Positions 42,590-51,296 of a stretch of DNA of 64,000 nucleotides are shown in pieces. This DNA comes from Acidicapsa ligni (GTDB lineage Bacteria; Acidobacteriota; Terriglobia; Terriglobales; Acidobacteriaceae): assembly GCF_025685655.1 (NCBI RefSeq), contig NZ_JAGSYG010000001.1:1488001-1552000 (forward strand), read 5' to 3'. Each line of letters begins with the position of its first letter. The first letter of the stretch is position 1. The position numbers were made by a program, and so were the translations under genes. The notes beneath the pieces were generated by a model. That model did not search any database and was not told where the DNA came from. It saw only the letters and a program-made list of their open reading frames with translations.

Positions 42590-43363
42590 ATGACCATTCG
42601 TCTGATACTGATCGACGACGAACCGGTTGCACGACTAGGTGTTCGCGCACGCCTGCGTAAGCACACAGACTTCAAGATTGTTGAAGAAGCCTCCACCGCA
42701 GAGGAGGCGCTTGAGAAGATTTGTCGATTGCAGCCGGATGCGATCTTTCTCGATGTGGAGATACTGAATTCATCAGGTCTGGATATCGCTCGAATCCTCG
42801 ATGAACGGCCAGCGAAACCGATCATAGTCTTCCTGACTGCGCATCGGCAGTACGCTCTACAGGCGTTTGATGTAGAGGCGACGGATTACCTGCTGAAACC
42901 GATCAATGACATCCGTTTCGAAATAACTTTGAACCGGATTCGCGAAGCACTCGCACTTCAACGAGCAGGGGAATCGGATGGTGGAACCCTGCGCGAAAAC
43001 GCACAGGAATCCTACAGTGTGCGAAGCATGTCATTTGCGCCAATTGCGGTACCGTCCGGTAAAAGAACCCGGCTCATCGAAGTAAACGATATCGACTGGA
43101 TCAGTGCTTCCGGTGACTACACGAAACTCCATGTTCGCGGCAACACCCATCTCCTGCGAGAGCCACTCTCCACCTTGCTGAACAAGTTACCGCCCAATGT
43201 GTTCTATCGCATCCACAGATCATCTGTACTAAACCTCAGCAGGGTGGCCGATTTCATCACCCTGCGCAATCAGGATCTACTGGTCACGTTGAAAGACGGA
43301 ACAGTTCTACGCGCAAGTCGTACTTTCAGCGAGGAACTGAAAAGGGCATTGTTGCAGCGTTAG
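42590..43363 (+). CDS. LytTR-family response regulator (257 aa)
   Basis: Receiver with LILIDDEPVAR, phospho-acceptor Asp in DAIFLDVEILNSSGLD and Lys in YLLKPIN, all intact. The LytTR DNA-binding domain (about 150-255) has VNDIDWISASGDYTKLHVRG, NKLPPNVFYRIHRSSVLNLSRV and LVTLKDGTVLRASRTFSEELKRAL. Paralogue of the regulator at 25058. The gene is 223 bp after the LuxR-like gene, converges on the TlpA-like gene, and lies near two LytS-like kinase genes on the same strand, which are the natural partners. ATG 42590 was preferred over an in-frame TTG at 42578, with no strong ribosome binding site for either. Confidence 0.9.
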   Translation: MTIRLILIDDEPVARLGVRARLRKHTDFKIVEEASTAEEALEKICRLQPDAIFLDVEILNSSGLDIARILDERPAKPIIVFLTAHRQYALQAFDVEATDYLLKPINDIRFEITLNRIREALALQRAGESDGGTLRENAQESYSVRSMSFAPIAVPSGKRTRLIEVNDIDWISASGDYTKLHVRGNTHLLREPLSTLLNKLPPNVFYRIHRSSVLNLSRVADFITLRNQDLLVTLKDGTVLRASRTFSEELKRALLQR

Positions 43364-43375
43364 CAATAGGCAAAT

Positions 43376-44656
43376 CTAGTTGCTGGAAGCCGGTCGATCA
43401 TTTGCTCGCTTCGTCGCCACATAGGTCGTAATGGTCCGGACACCGCGAGTGACCTCAAGCCCCGTTGCCTTGCGAACAGCCTCAGAAAGCTGATCTACAT
43501 TCGATGGCAAAGAGATCGTTCCATCGAAGCCTCCGGTGATGCCTGTTTCGTCAACGACCGGCATGCCATATTGTCGACCAATCAAATCCGCCACCCCGCT
43601 CATATTCAAATTGGTAAACGATGTTGCGCCGTCGTGTTTCTCCATGCCATGGCTAACGCGTGGATCGAACGTAGGCAACAGGATCAGCGGCGACTCTTTC
43701 GGATGCACAAGGATGAGCGCTTCCCTCTGCGTATCTTGCTTACGGATATCCATGCCGAAGGCTTCCGCAAGGACGGCTTGCTCGATAGTCTGCAGCACTT
43801 CGTCATCCATCTTGCCTCCTTTGACGATGAGGTCAAAATTACCTAAAGGGGGCTGATCAACAAGCTGAAACGGTGTCTGCGAAGATTCGAAGACGATCTC
43901 GAGCAGAGACTTGGCATCCCAGCCAATGAAGTTGTAATTGGCGCCCCCGTGATCTACGGTAAAGCTCGGTTCGTCTGGCAGCTTCCTGCGTACAGAAATC
44001 TCGGCCAGCGGATCCTCCGAGGGAGATGAGCTAGTCGCCTTCAGCGCTTTCTCCGGGGCTTGAGCGGATAGAGCATTTGCCTTCGGCTCGGCCTTTGCTT
44101 GAACTGCTCCATGTTCGGCAGGTACTCGCGAACTAATGGACTGTAGGATTTGCGCGTTCAGTTTGGCAGGGGTTGTGACCAGGGCCACATTGCCTTGTGG
44201 ATCAATGACAACTGTTGCGGGACGGCTGTCGATTGCATAGGAGCGAAAGGTTGCTTTGGTAGCATCGAGTGCCACGATGGATGAGATCGTTCGCTTGGAT
44301 AGGAAAGCAGCCGTCACACTCTCGTCCTCATCGTCTATCGCTATGAAAGTAAATTTGCCAGGATCGAGAGTCTTGACCAACTCATTCATATGCGGCATCG
44401 AAGCAATACACGGCCCGCACCACGTCGCCCAGAAGTCCAGCACTATGGTTCGGCCACGGAGCTTGCGCAGACTCGGAACGTCGCTTCCTTTTGGCGAGAG
44501 CACCTTCGATACATGGATCTCAGGCGCATGTGAGCCGTTGCGAGGCTGGCTCCAGGTTGGGATGGTCATCGCCAGAAGTAAGAAGGCAATCATGCAATGC
44601 AACTGTAGAGACAATGTCCGTGAACGGAGTTTATGGCGGATAAGTGTTGAAGGCAT
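43376..44656 (-). CDS. TlpA-like thioredoxin fused to TIGR03435-type domain (426 aa)
   Basis: A signal segment (MIAFLLLAMTIPTWSQ) is followed by a TlpA/ResA thioredoxin domain, residues ~45-170: TIVLDFWATWCGPCIASMPHMNEL with the CxxC, IAIDDEDE and VVIDPQGN. After a low-complexity linker rich in Ala, Lys and Glu (~175-215), the rest (about 220-420) matches the acidobacterial TIGR03435 pattern: GWDAKSLLEIVFESSQTPFQLVDQP, FDLIVKGGK, TNLNMSGVADLIGRQYGMPVVDETGITGGFDGTI. TIGR03435 proteins are usually alone or after BlaR-like domains. It is exported to the periplasm. It converges with the LytTR gene (12 bp apart). The exact start is uncertain. Confidence 0.78.
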   Translation of the reverse strand: MPSTLIRHKLRSRTLSLQLHCMIAFLLLAMTIPTWSQPRNGSHAPEIHVSKVLSPKGSDVPSLRKLRGRTIVLDFWATWCGPCIASMPHMNELVKTLDPGKFTFIAIDDEDESVTAAFLSKRTISSIVALDATKATFRSYAIDSRPATVVIDPQGNVALVTTPAKLNAQILQSISSRVPAEHGAVQAKAEPKANALSAQAPEKALKATSSSPSEDPLAEISVRRKLPDEPSFTVDHGGANYNFIGWDAKSLLEIVFESSQTPFQLVDQPPLGNFDLIVKGGKMDDEVLQTIEQAVLAEAFGMDIRKQDTQREALILVHPKESPLILLPTFDPRVSHGMEKHDGATSFTNLNMSGVADLIGRQYGMPVVDETGITGGFDGTISLPSNVDQLSEAVRKATGLEVTRGVRTITTYVATKRANDRPASSN

Positions 44657-44764
44657 TCCTCTATTCTAGGAGTCCGCAAAATAATGTTCGCCCTGTTCGT
44701 CGCAGTGAAGACTCGCTTGATCGAATAGTTCATTTTCTCTGCTTTCTCGAATCAAAATGAAGGG

Positions 44765-45874
44765 ATGATGTCGTCTGTTTTTCTCCTCAGTTCAAGAGCT
44801 CGAGTGTACTGGGCGCTGCAAGTCGTAGGCTGGACGGCAGTTGTCGGCACATTGCTCCTCTTCTACTGGCCATACGTCCCCACCGGGGCAAGGTTCCCTT
44901 ACTTCACACTGGATATGTTTCTCGCTTTCCTCGCGACCTTCCCACTGCGCTTGCTAGGTCGAGCAGCGTGGAAGAGCGAACATCATCGAATCTCCAGCGG
45001 TATGCTTTGCATCTTCGTCGGCCTTCTCTTTGGTTTTGTGACCGAGGGACTCAGCGAACTCGCAGCACTCTTTCTCTGGGCGCCATCGAGGCACATCACA
45101 GTTCGCTCACTACTCGCCGAAGGTGTTGACTATGCCATCCTGCTTGGGTGTTGGTGCGTGTTTTATTTCGGATGTAAATCATTCCTGGAAGTGAGAAGGA
45201 ATGAAGAACTTTTGCAGCGAGTGCAGGTACTCGCCAGGGAATCCCAACTGAAGGCACTGCGCTCTCAAATTCATCCCCACTTTCTTTTCAACGCGCTGAA
45301 TGCCGTCTCATCTCTGGTCGTAGCTGGCCGCAGTGAAGAAGCTCGAATGATGATCCAGAGACTTGACGAACTTCTCGGAGCTATGCTCGATTCACAAGAA
45401 GACCATCTAACAGATGTCTCAACCGAGTTGTACTACGCAAAGCAATATCTTGAAATCCAGAGAGTCAGATTTGATGACAGCCTGAGCGTTGAATTCGATA
45501 TCCAGCTGGGCATCGAAACCTTCCGTGTTCCAAGATGGTTTCTGCTTCCTTTGCTGGAGAATGCCGTCCGTTACGGATTGCCGGCCTCTGACAAAGGCGC
45601 GCCTGTGCGGCTAAGTATGCGACAGCGAAACGAGGTTCTCCTCGTCACCATACGGAACATGCTTCCGAGAGAAGAAGACGAGCATCGAGAGAGCGGATTT
45701 GGCATCGGCCTGCGCAACATCCATGAACTCCTGCGAACAATCTACGGTGACTTTGCATCTCTCTCCATCGAGCGAATTCACGGCGTCTTCGTACTGGCAA
45801 TTGAACTCCCCAAAGTCGTCAGTTCGGAATATGCGGGCATCCTCGCCCTCAACAAGTCTTTCCTCGCGCGTTAG
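44765..45874 (+). CDS. LytS-like sensor histidine kinase (369 aa)
   Basis: Four or five N-terminal membrane helices (about 12-140) followed by a His_kinase (PF06580) region. The phospho-acceptor region is LKALRSQIHPHFLFNALNAVSSLV (His170/His172), the N-box is WFLLPLLENAVRYGL (Asn266), and the glycine-rich ATP lid is SGFGIGLRNIHELL (311-318). All catalytic features are present. It should phosphorylate a LytTR regulator, most likely the one at 42590. No extra sensor domain is visible, so sensing is by the membrane part. The next gene, 38 bp on, is a degenerate paralogue. Confidence 0.92.
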   Translation: MMSSVFLLSSRARVYWALQVVGWTAVVGTLLLFYWPYVPTGARFPYFTLDMFLAFLATFPLRLLGRAAWKSEHHRISSGMLCIFVGLLFGFVTEGLSELAALFLWAPSRHITVRSLLAEGVDYAILLGCWCVFYFGCKSFLEVRRNEELLQRVQVLARESQLKALRSQIHPHFLFNALNAVSSLVVAGRSEEARMMIQRLDELLGAMLDSQEDHLTDVSTELYYAKQYLEIQRVRFDDSLSVEFDIQLGIETFRVPRWFLLPLLENAVRYGLPASDKGAPVRLSMRQRNEVLLVTIRNMLPREEDEHRESGFGIGLRNIHELLRTIYGDFASLSIERIHGVFVLAIELPKVVSSEYAGILALNKSFLAR

Positions 45875-45912
45875 GCAAGGACATTGTGCGATGCACATCA
45901 GAGGTTGAGTCG

Positions 45913-47007
45913 ATGTTCCAGCGGCACCTGGCCGGGCAAGCATCACATAGAAAGGATTCATTCCTGCCATCGAGCGTGTTCTGGAAACTGCAGGCCGCCG
46001 GCTGGGGCGGATTTGCCTGCATGATCTTCGTATTCTTCTGGCCCAGGCAAATGACACTTTCAGCCTTTGGCGTCCAGTCACTGCGAATACTATTGAGCGT
46101 CATCGCTTCGTTTGTGTTGTATCCGCTCTGCCGTTACGCATGGCGAAAGAAAGAGCATTTCGCTCCGTTGGCGCTCTCCGCCATCGCGTGTGCCGCAGTC
46201 CTCGCCTTTATCGGCGAGCTCCTCGCACAACGCGTCACGCATGCAATGCTGGGCGTGCCACCAACTGTACTCCTGCACTCAGTTCTTACCGCCAGTCTGC
46301 GATACCAGTTTGTACTTGAGGCCTGGTGTAGCTGCTACTTCGCCCTCAAGTTGTTAGACCGCATTGACCAACAGGCCGATCTCATGCGGCAGGCAAGGAT
46401 AAAGCAGAGAGATGGGCTCATCGCCTCCTACCGCTATCAGCTTCCAGGGCGTCTTCTATCCGATATGCTGCATGGCATCTCGCGGAGCATTACAAAAGAG
46501 GAGAGCTTACGCGCAAGCCTCATGATCGCGCGCTTTGGAGAACTCCTCCGCAATATGCTCGAATATCCCGAACGACATTTTGCCGGGCTATACCAGGAGA
46601 CCGAGGAGGCGCGCGAGTACCTTAACCTTCAAAGAGATCTGCTCGGGCGAAAGCTTCAGCTTGAGTTCGAAGTCGATTGCGATTTGGACAACCTGCTGAT
46701 GCCTAGATGGCTCCTTGTGCCGTTGATTGAAGAGTTGTCCACGGCGATGGAGCACACGGATATCCCGACACCCCAAGCGAGTATCAGCATTTCCCTTAGT
46801 GGGCAACGGCTGAAATTGGACCTGATTCTCGATAGACCCATCGCTTCGCTCCGGTTTGTGGGCACGGAACCAACCTTCGAAGCCACACGGTCACTCCTTG
46901 AAACCCTCTACGATACCGGCCATCTCTTCGAACTCAACAGAGATGCTGTCACTCTTCTGAGGATCGAACTACCTCCCTGGATCGAACCGAGTGCCTCCTC
47001 GAACTAG
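45913..47007 (+). CDS. degenerate LytS-like pseudokinase (364 aa)
   Basis: Same layout as the preceding kinase: N-terminal helices (~30-145), then a kinase-like region, including the well kept MPRWLLVPLIEELS. The catalytic boxes are lost: the position of IHPHFLFN reads QLPGRLLS, so the phospho-acceptor His is Leu177; the N-box Asn is Glu274 (LIEELS for LLENAV); and no glycine-rich GxGxG lid is present. The gene is intact, 364 codons without disruption, and follows its active paralogue, so it is probably a kept pseudokinase that forms a heterodimer with it and tunes its output. The ATG at 45913 (GAGGTTGAG upstream) fits the paralogue start. Confidence 0.8.
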   Translation: MFQRHLAGQASHRKDSFLPSSVFWKLQAAGWGGFACMIFVFFWPRQMTLSAFGVQSLRILLSVIASFVLYPLCRYAWRKKEHFAPLALSAIACAAVLAFIGELLAQRVTHAMLGVPPTVLLHSVLTASLRYQFVLEAWCSCYFALKLLDRIDQQADLMRQARIKQRDGLIASYRYQLPGRLLSDMLHGISRSITKEESLRASLMIARFGELLRNMLEYPERHFAGLYQETEEAREYLNLQRDLLGRKLQLEFEVDCDLDNLLMPRWLLVPLIEELSTAMEHTDIPTPQASISISLSGQRLKLDLILDRPIASLRFVGTEPTFEATRSLLETLYDTGHLFELNRDAVTLLRIELPPWIEPSASSN

Positions 47008-47211
47008 CCATCTATCCCCATTATGAACGCGAACTCCGTTGCTCTTCGCAACATGCTCTCCCTCTGATCGTCTACATCGAGTTCAACATTCATGGAATTG
47101 CGGAAGAATGAATGCGGCCTTCATGATAACTGCGTACCTCGTGGCTTCTCACAACGAGACTTCGCAGCCACAGAGAACCGTATCGACGAATACTCCACAA
47201 CAGGAGAAGTT

Positions 47212-48228
47212 ATGGGAGTCAGAGAACATCTGCTAAATGGCCCTTTGGGATTCGGAGCAGCCCCGCTGGGTAACATGTTCCGCAACATTCCTGATGCTGA
47301 AGCCGCTGCAACCGTGGACGCAGCCTGGTCCGAAGGTACTCGCTACTTCGACACCGCCCCGTTCTACGGTGGAGGCCTCTCTGAAATCCGTCTCGGCAAA
47401 GAACTCTCCAAACATAAGCGTGACAAATATCGTCTCAGCAGCAAAGTAGGCCGCATCATTCTCGATGAGGTCGTGGACAGCGCACAGACCTTCGGCGAAA
47501 AGGGCACTCTCTTCAAGCACGGCCATCAGAACAAAATCGTTTATGACTACACCGAGAAGGGTGCCATGCAGTCGATCGAAGACAGCCTGAAGCGCATGGG
47601 TGTGGATAGTCTCGATTTCGTCTGGATCCACGACATCGCGCGGGATTTTCACGGTGACGAATGGCTCGCGCAATTTGAAATAGCACACCACGGCGCAATG
47701 GTGGCCTTGACCAAGCTGCGAGATCAGAAAGTCATCAAGGCGTGGGGACTCGGCGTCAATCGCGTTGAACCCTGTGAAGAGACGATTGAGATGACCGAGA
47801 CTCACCCGGATGCATTCCTCCTCGCTGGCCGCTACACGCTTCTCGATCATGAGCTGGCGCTTCAGCGGTTGATGCCCGCATGCGAAGCCAGGAAAGTAGA
47901 CATCGTCGTAGGCGGCCCCTATAGCTCTGGAGTCCTCGCTGGCGGCGCCCATTTCGAATACGCACCAGCCTCGCCCGAGATCCTGGCAAAGGTAAAGAGG
48001 ATCAAAGCTCTATGCGAGCAATACAAAATTCCAATCAAAGCAGCAGCCCTGCATTTCTCGCTCGCGCATCCGGCATCCGCCGCGGTAATTCCCGGCGCAA
48101 GCAAGCCTGAACGCATCGCCGAAGACCATGCCGCACTCAAGACTGTTGTGCCTGATGACTTTTGGCATGATCTGCGTAAGCACGGTCTTGTCTCGCCGGC
48201 GGCACCACTTCCAATCGACAACCAATAA
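47212..48228 (+). CDS. aldo/keto reductase (338 aa)
   Basis: TIM-barrel aldo/keto reductase. Features are LGFGAAPLGNMF, YFDTAPFYGGGLSEIRLGKEL with the catalytic Asp and Tyr (~45-60), SSKVGR with the Lys (~80), WIHD with the His, and VIPGASKPERIAE near the end. The pattern is that of the D-threo-aldose/L-fucose dehydrogenase-like group. It reduces aldehydes or oxidises sugars with NAD(P)H in the cytoplasm. The ATG at 47212 was chosen because AGGAG lies seven bases upstream, whereas the longer frame starting at 47092 has no such site and gives an atypical N-terminus. First gene of the long plus-strand metabolic run. Confidence 0.92.
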   Translation: MGVREHLLNGPLGFGAAPLGNMFRNIPDAEAAATVDAAWSEGTRYFDTAPFYGGGLSEIRLGKELSKHKRDKYRLSSKVGRIILDEVVDSAQTFGEKGTLFKHGHQNKIVYDYTEKGAMQSIEDSLKRMGVDSLDFVWIHDIARDFHGDEWLAQFEIAHHGAMVALTKLRDQKVIKAWGLGVNRVEPCEETIEMTETHPDAFLLAGRYTLLDHELALQRLMPACEARKVDIVVGGPYSSGVLAGGAHFEYAPASPEILAKVKRIKALCEQYKIPIKAAALHFSLAHPASAAVIPGASKPERIAEDHAALKTVVPDDFWHDLRKHGLVSPAAPLPIDNQ

Positions 48229-48241
48229 GGAGAACGCTTGT

Positions 48242-49213
48242 ATGGCTTCAGCAAAAGCAACCATTGATCTCGATCTTCATGCAGACGATGTATGGGACTT
48301 GATCGGAGGGTTTGGCTCTCTGCCAGACTGGATGCCCACCTTCATTCCGAAGAGCACCTTGGTGAAAAGCGGACGCGTCCGGCAACTCGTAACTGCCGAT
48401 GGGCAGAGCATCGTCGAACAGCTCGAAAGATATGAACGCTCCAGGCGCAGCTACAGCTACTCGATCCTGCAAGCTTCCTTTCCCGTGACGGATTATCTGG
48501 CCACCATAACTGTTACTCCGATAGAGAGTGGCAATACCTCCCACGTAGAGTGGTCCGGAACGTTTACTCCAAAGGGCGTAAGCGATGAAGAGGCTCACAA
48601 CCTGTTCCAGGGCATCTTCAATACAGGCCTGGAGCAATTGGCAATCAGCATCGCCTCAAAATCTCAACTATCTCCATCTACAGGAGCTACATTCATGACG
48701 AAGTCAAAAGAAGAGCTGGTCACCCGCAGGATCGAGGCTCACTCTGCACATACAGATATCCCGGTCGAATCTGTCAGGCAAATCTCAGGAGCCTTCACCG
48801 CGCTTCTGGCAGATGTATTCGCCCTGTACATCAAGACCAAGAACTTCCACTGGCACATGAGCGGACCGCATTTCCGCGATTATCACCTGCTGCTCGATGA
48901 CCAGGGCGATCAGATCTTCGCGATGACAGATGACATTGCCGAACGTGTGCGCAAGATCGGTGGAACCACGCTGCGCTCAGTAGGCCACATCGCGCGCGTC
49001 AAGCGAATCGCCGACAACGACGCCAGCTACGTTACGCCTCAGGATATGCTCGCCGAATTATGGGAAGACAATAAATCCCTCATTCTGAGCATGCGCAGCA
49101 TCCACGATCTTTGTGATGATGCTGGCGATGTCGCATCTGCGAGTCTTATCGAGAACTGGATCGACGAGACACAAAGACGCTCATGGTTCTTGTACGAGAT
49201 GTGTCACGGATAA
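48242..49213 (+). CDS. SRPBCC domain fused in frame to a Dps-like ferritin (323 aa)
   Basis: Residues 1-151 form a complete SRPBCC/polyketide-cyclase-like domain (MASAKATIDLDLHADDVWDLIGG, YSILQASFPVTDYL, HVEWSGTFTPKGVSDEEA, FNTGLEQLAISIAS). Residues 152-323 form a complete Dps/ferritin-like domain with its ferroxidase ligands: His in KNFHWHMSGPHF, His in DYHLLLD with the following Asp, Asp and Glu in TDDIAERVRKIGG. No stop codon separates them. The junction codes SPSTGATFMTKSKEELV, and the Met at 48695 has its own AGGAG (48682-48686) eight bases upstream, so a free Dps may also be made by internal initiation. Dps binds iron and DNA to guard against peroxide; the SRPBCC pocket binds a hydrophobic ligand. 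ATG 48242 has AAGGAG. Confidence 0.88.
   Translation: MASAKATIDLDLHADDVWDLIGGFGSLPDWMPTFIPKSTLVKSGRVRQLVTADGQSIVEQLERYERSRRSYSYSILQASFPVTDYLATITVTPIESGNTSHVEWSGTFTPKGVSDEEAHNLFQGIFNTGLEQLAISIASKSQLSPSTGATFMTKSKEELVTRRIEAHSAHTDIPVESVRQISGAFTALLADVFALYIKTKNFHWHMSGPHFRDYHLLLDDQGDQIFAMTDDIAERVRKIGGTTLRSVGHIARVKRIADNDASYVTPQDMLAELWEDNKSLILSMRSIHDLCDDAGDVASASLIENWIDETQRRSWFLYEMCHG
48681..48697 (+). promoter_or_regulatory. internal ribosome binding site and start of the Dps part
   Basis: CAGGAGC followed after eight bases by ATG, in frame with the long gene. The downstream sequence begins exactly like a free-standing Dps protein (MTKSKEEL). It allows production of both the fusion and a short Dps, and marks the likely scar where a stop codon was lost. 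Confidence 0.55.
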
Positions 49214-49317
49214 ACCGGTCTGCATCTGTCCTTCGCCCCTGGGAATGCAAGAAACACACAACGTCAGTCTTGAAGAGAGCGTTCCTCTCTTGAGAATCGA
49301 AACATTCAGGAGGCCTG

Positions 49318-50964
49318 GTGGCGACACTTCAACGTATTTCTGGCACGCAATCTCTCCCCTCTTCGAAGGCAGCTTACACCCAGCTTTCTCCGGCTCAGTT
49401 GAACAGCGCAATGCGGTACGGAGTCAGTCGCGTCTATAGCTCAGCTAAGCAACTCTATCGTCAGGGAGAGCGTGGAGCTGATCTCTACATCGTCCTTGAG
49501 GGCGCCATAGAAACGTTCTGGTCTGATCTGCTCGAACAGGAAGAACAATCGGTCATGCTTGCCCCTGGAGAGTTTACTGGGGAATTGAATCTCTTGAATC
49601 AGAAAGAGACGTTGATAGCTGCGCGTGCTATGGCAGGAAGCAGCATCCTTCGTATTCCGCGTGAACGTTTGCGAGCACTTCTCATCGCCGAACCTGAAAT
49701 AGGGGAATTGGTTGTGAAGACTATCGTCCACAGGCGGCAATGGTTCATGCAAATTCAAGCCGGTGGCCTGACGATTATTCGCAGCAGTGAAAATGGAGAC
49801 ACTGAAAAAGTAGAGCGCTTTCTAAACGCGAATTCTTATCCTTTCCGTGTCGTCGATCTCCAGCAGTCGCCAGCAACGCAGCGTCTTGCTGAGGAAAGAG
49901 GATTAGATGCCTCTGTTCTGCCCGCTGTACTCAGCGCGAAGTGGACGCTGAAACGTCCTGAGCTTCGTGTTCTCGCGGACAAGCTCGGTATTTCGGATGA
50001 CATTCGAGACGGCATCACCTGGGATGTTCTGGTTGTCGGAGCAGGACCAGCCGGGCTCGCGACCGCGGTATACACCGCCTCAGAAGGCCTTCGAACACTT
50101 GTCCTCGATAGCTATGCCCCAGGTGGACAAGCAGGAACCAGTTCGAAAATCGAAAATTACCTGGGATTCTCGCATGGAGTCTCAGGTGCAGAACTTGCCA
50201 AGCAAGCCCAGGTACAGGCCGAGAAGTTTGGCGCGACTGTAGCCGTTTGCAGAACGGTGAAAGCTATAGACTGCTCCGAAGATCCTTTCTATGTAGAACT
50301 CGACGGCGATCAGAAAATCTCGGCACGAGCAGTCATCATTGCAACCGGCGCGAACTACAGAAAGCTCAGCATCAAGGGGTTCAAACGATTTGAAGGAGTT
50401 GGCATCCACTACGCCGCGACTCCAATTGATGTGCAGCATTGCGCAGACCAGCAGGTCGTGATTGTCGGCGGTGGCAACTCAGCCGGACAAGCTGCGATGT
50501 TTCTCTCCGCACACGCCAATCATGTCCACATGCTTATCCGAGGACCACAACTTTCCAGCACCATGTCGGACTATCTCGTGCAGCGAATTCACGCCTCAAA
50601 AGGAATAACGCTGCACCCGTGTTCAGAAGTGGTAGGCGTAGAGGGCGAAGATCGTTTAAGCCATGTCACCTGGCGCTCACAGGCCACGGGCGATGACACT
50701 CGTTTCGCAACGGAACACTTATTCGTAATGATCGGCGCAGACCCATGTACAGAGTGGCTTCGCGATTGCATAGAGCTCGATTCGCATGGGTTTGTGAAAA
50801 CCTCATCCGGCTCCGAAGAGCGCGGCCATTTCGAAACCTCCGTGCGTGGGATTTTTGCCGTCGGTGACGTCCGCTCTGGTTCGGTGAAGCGTGTGGCATC
50901 GGCAGTTGGAGAAGGTTCCATAGTAGTTCCTGAAATTCATCGCTACCTCGGCACTCTCGGATAG
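49318..50964 (+). CDS. cyclic-nucleotide-domain flavoprotein, thioredoxin reductase-like (548 aa)
   Basis: Residues ~20-140 form a cNMP-binding domain (LYRQGERGADLYIVLEGAIETFW ... LAPGEFTGELNLLNQKE). A short thioredoxin-like segment follows (~160-225, VERFLNANSYPFRVVDLQQSPATQRLAEE). The rest (~235-548) is a thioredoxin-reductase-type FAD/NADPH oxidoreductase: VVGAGPAGLATAVYTASEGL, PGGQAGTSSKIENYLGF, VVIVGGGNSAGQAAMFL, GIFAVGDVRSGSVKRVASAVGEG. The usual redox-active CxxC is absent (YAATPIDVQHC at that place), so it cannot act as classic thioredoxin reductase. Start GTG after CAGGAGG. Probably a cytoplasmic redox switch that responds to a nucleotide; substrate unknown. Confidence 0.88.
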   Translation: MATLQRISGTQSLPSSKAAYTQLSPAQLNSAMRYGVSRVYSSAKQLYRQGERGADLYIVLEGAIETFWSDLLEQEEQSVMLAPGEFTGELNLLNQKETLIAARAMAGSSILRIPRERLRALLIAEPEIGELVVKTIVHRRQWFMQIQAGGLTIIRSSENGDTEKVERFLNANSYPFRVVDLQQSPATQRLAEERGLDASVLPAVLSAKWTLKRPELRVLADKLGISDDIRDGITWDVLVVGAGPAGLATAVYTASEGLRTLVLDSYAPGGQAGTSSKIENYLGFSHGVSGAELAKQAQVQAEKFGATVAVCRTVKAIDCSEDPFYVELDGDQKISARAVIIATGANYRKLSIKGFKRFEGVGIHYAATPIDVQHCADQQVVIVGGGNSAGQAAMFLSAHANHVHMLIRGPQLSSTMSDYLVQRIHASKGITLHPCSEVVGVEGEDRLSHVTWRSQATGDDTRFATEHLFVMIGADPCTEWLRDCIELDSHGFVKTSSGSEERGHFETSVRGIFAVGDVRSGSVKRVASAVGEGSIVVPEIHRYLGTLG

Positions 50965-51296
50965 CCATTGATTTGGATGTTATTCAAGCAAGAATGCAGG
51001 GAGCTGAAGTATGAACTCGATCGCATGCGATATTCAGCCTCACAATTCACTAAAGATTGAATAGACGCATCTATCGAGTCTGCCTTCTAATCGCAGAGAA
51101 GATAACGAGTGACGCATCGATTGCAATCGCCCACTCAAGCTTCTGCTCGGTGCTTCATGAATCATTCGATTCAATGAGTGGATGCTGAACCTCAGCTCTG
51201 ACATCAAGACGCTCTTAAGTCCGCTTTGATTTCATGCACGGCATAGGAATCAGGGGAAGATTGGCCCAGTTCACCAAAAAGTCGAAGGAGAAACAG
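50965..51296 (+). other. 332-bp intergenic region before the SDR gene
   Basis: No gene, repeat or hairpin of note was seen. It presumably carries the promoter of the SDR gene. Confidence 0.3.
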
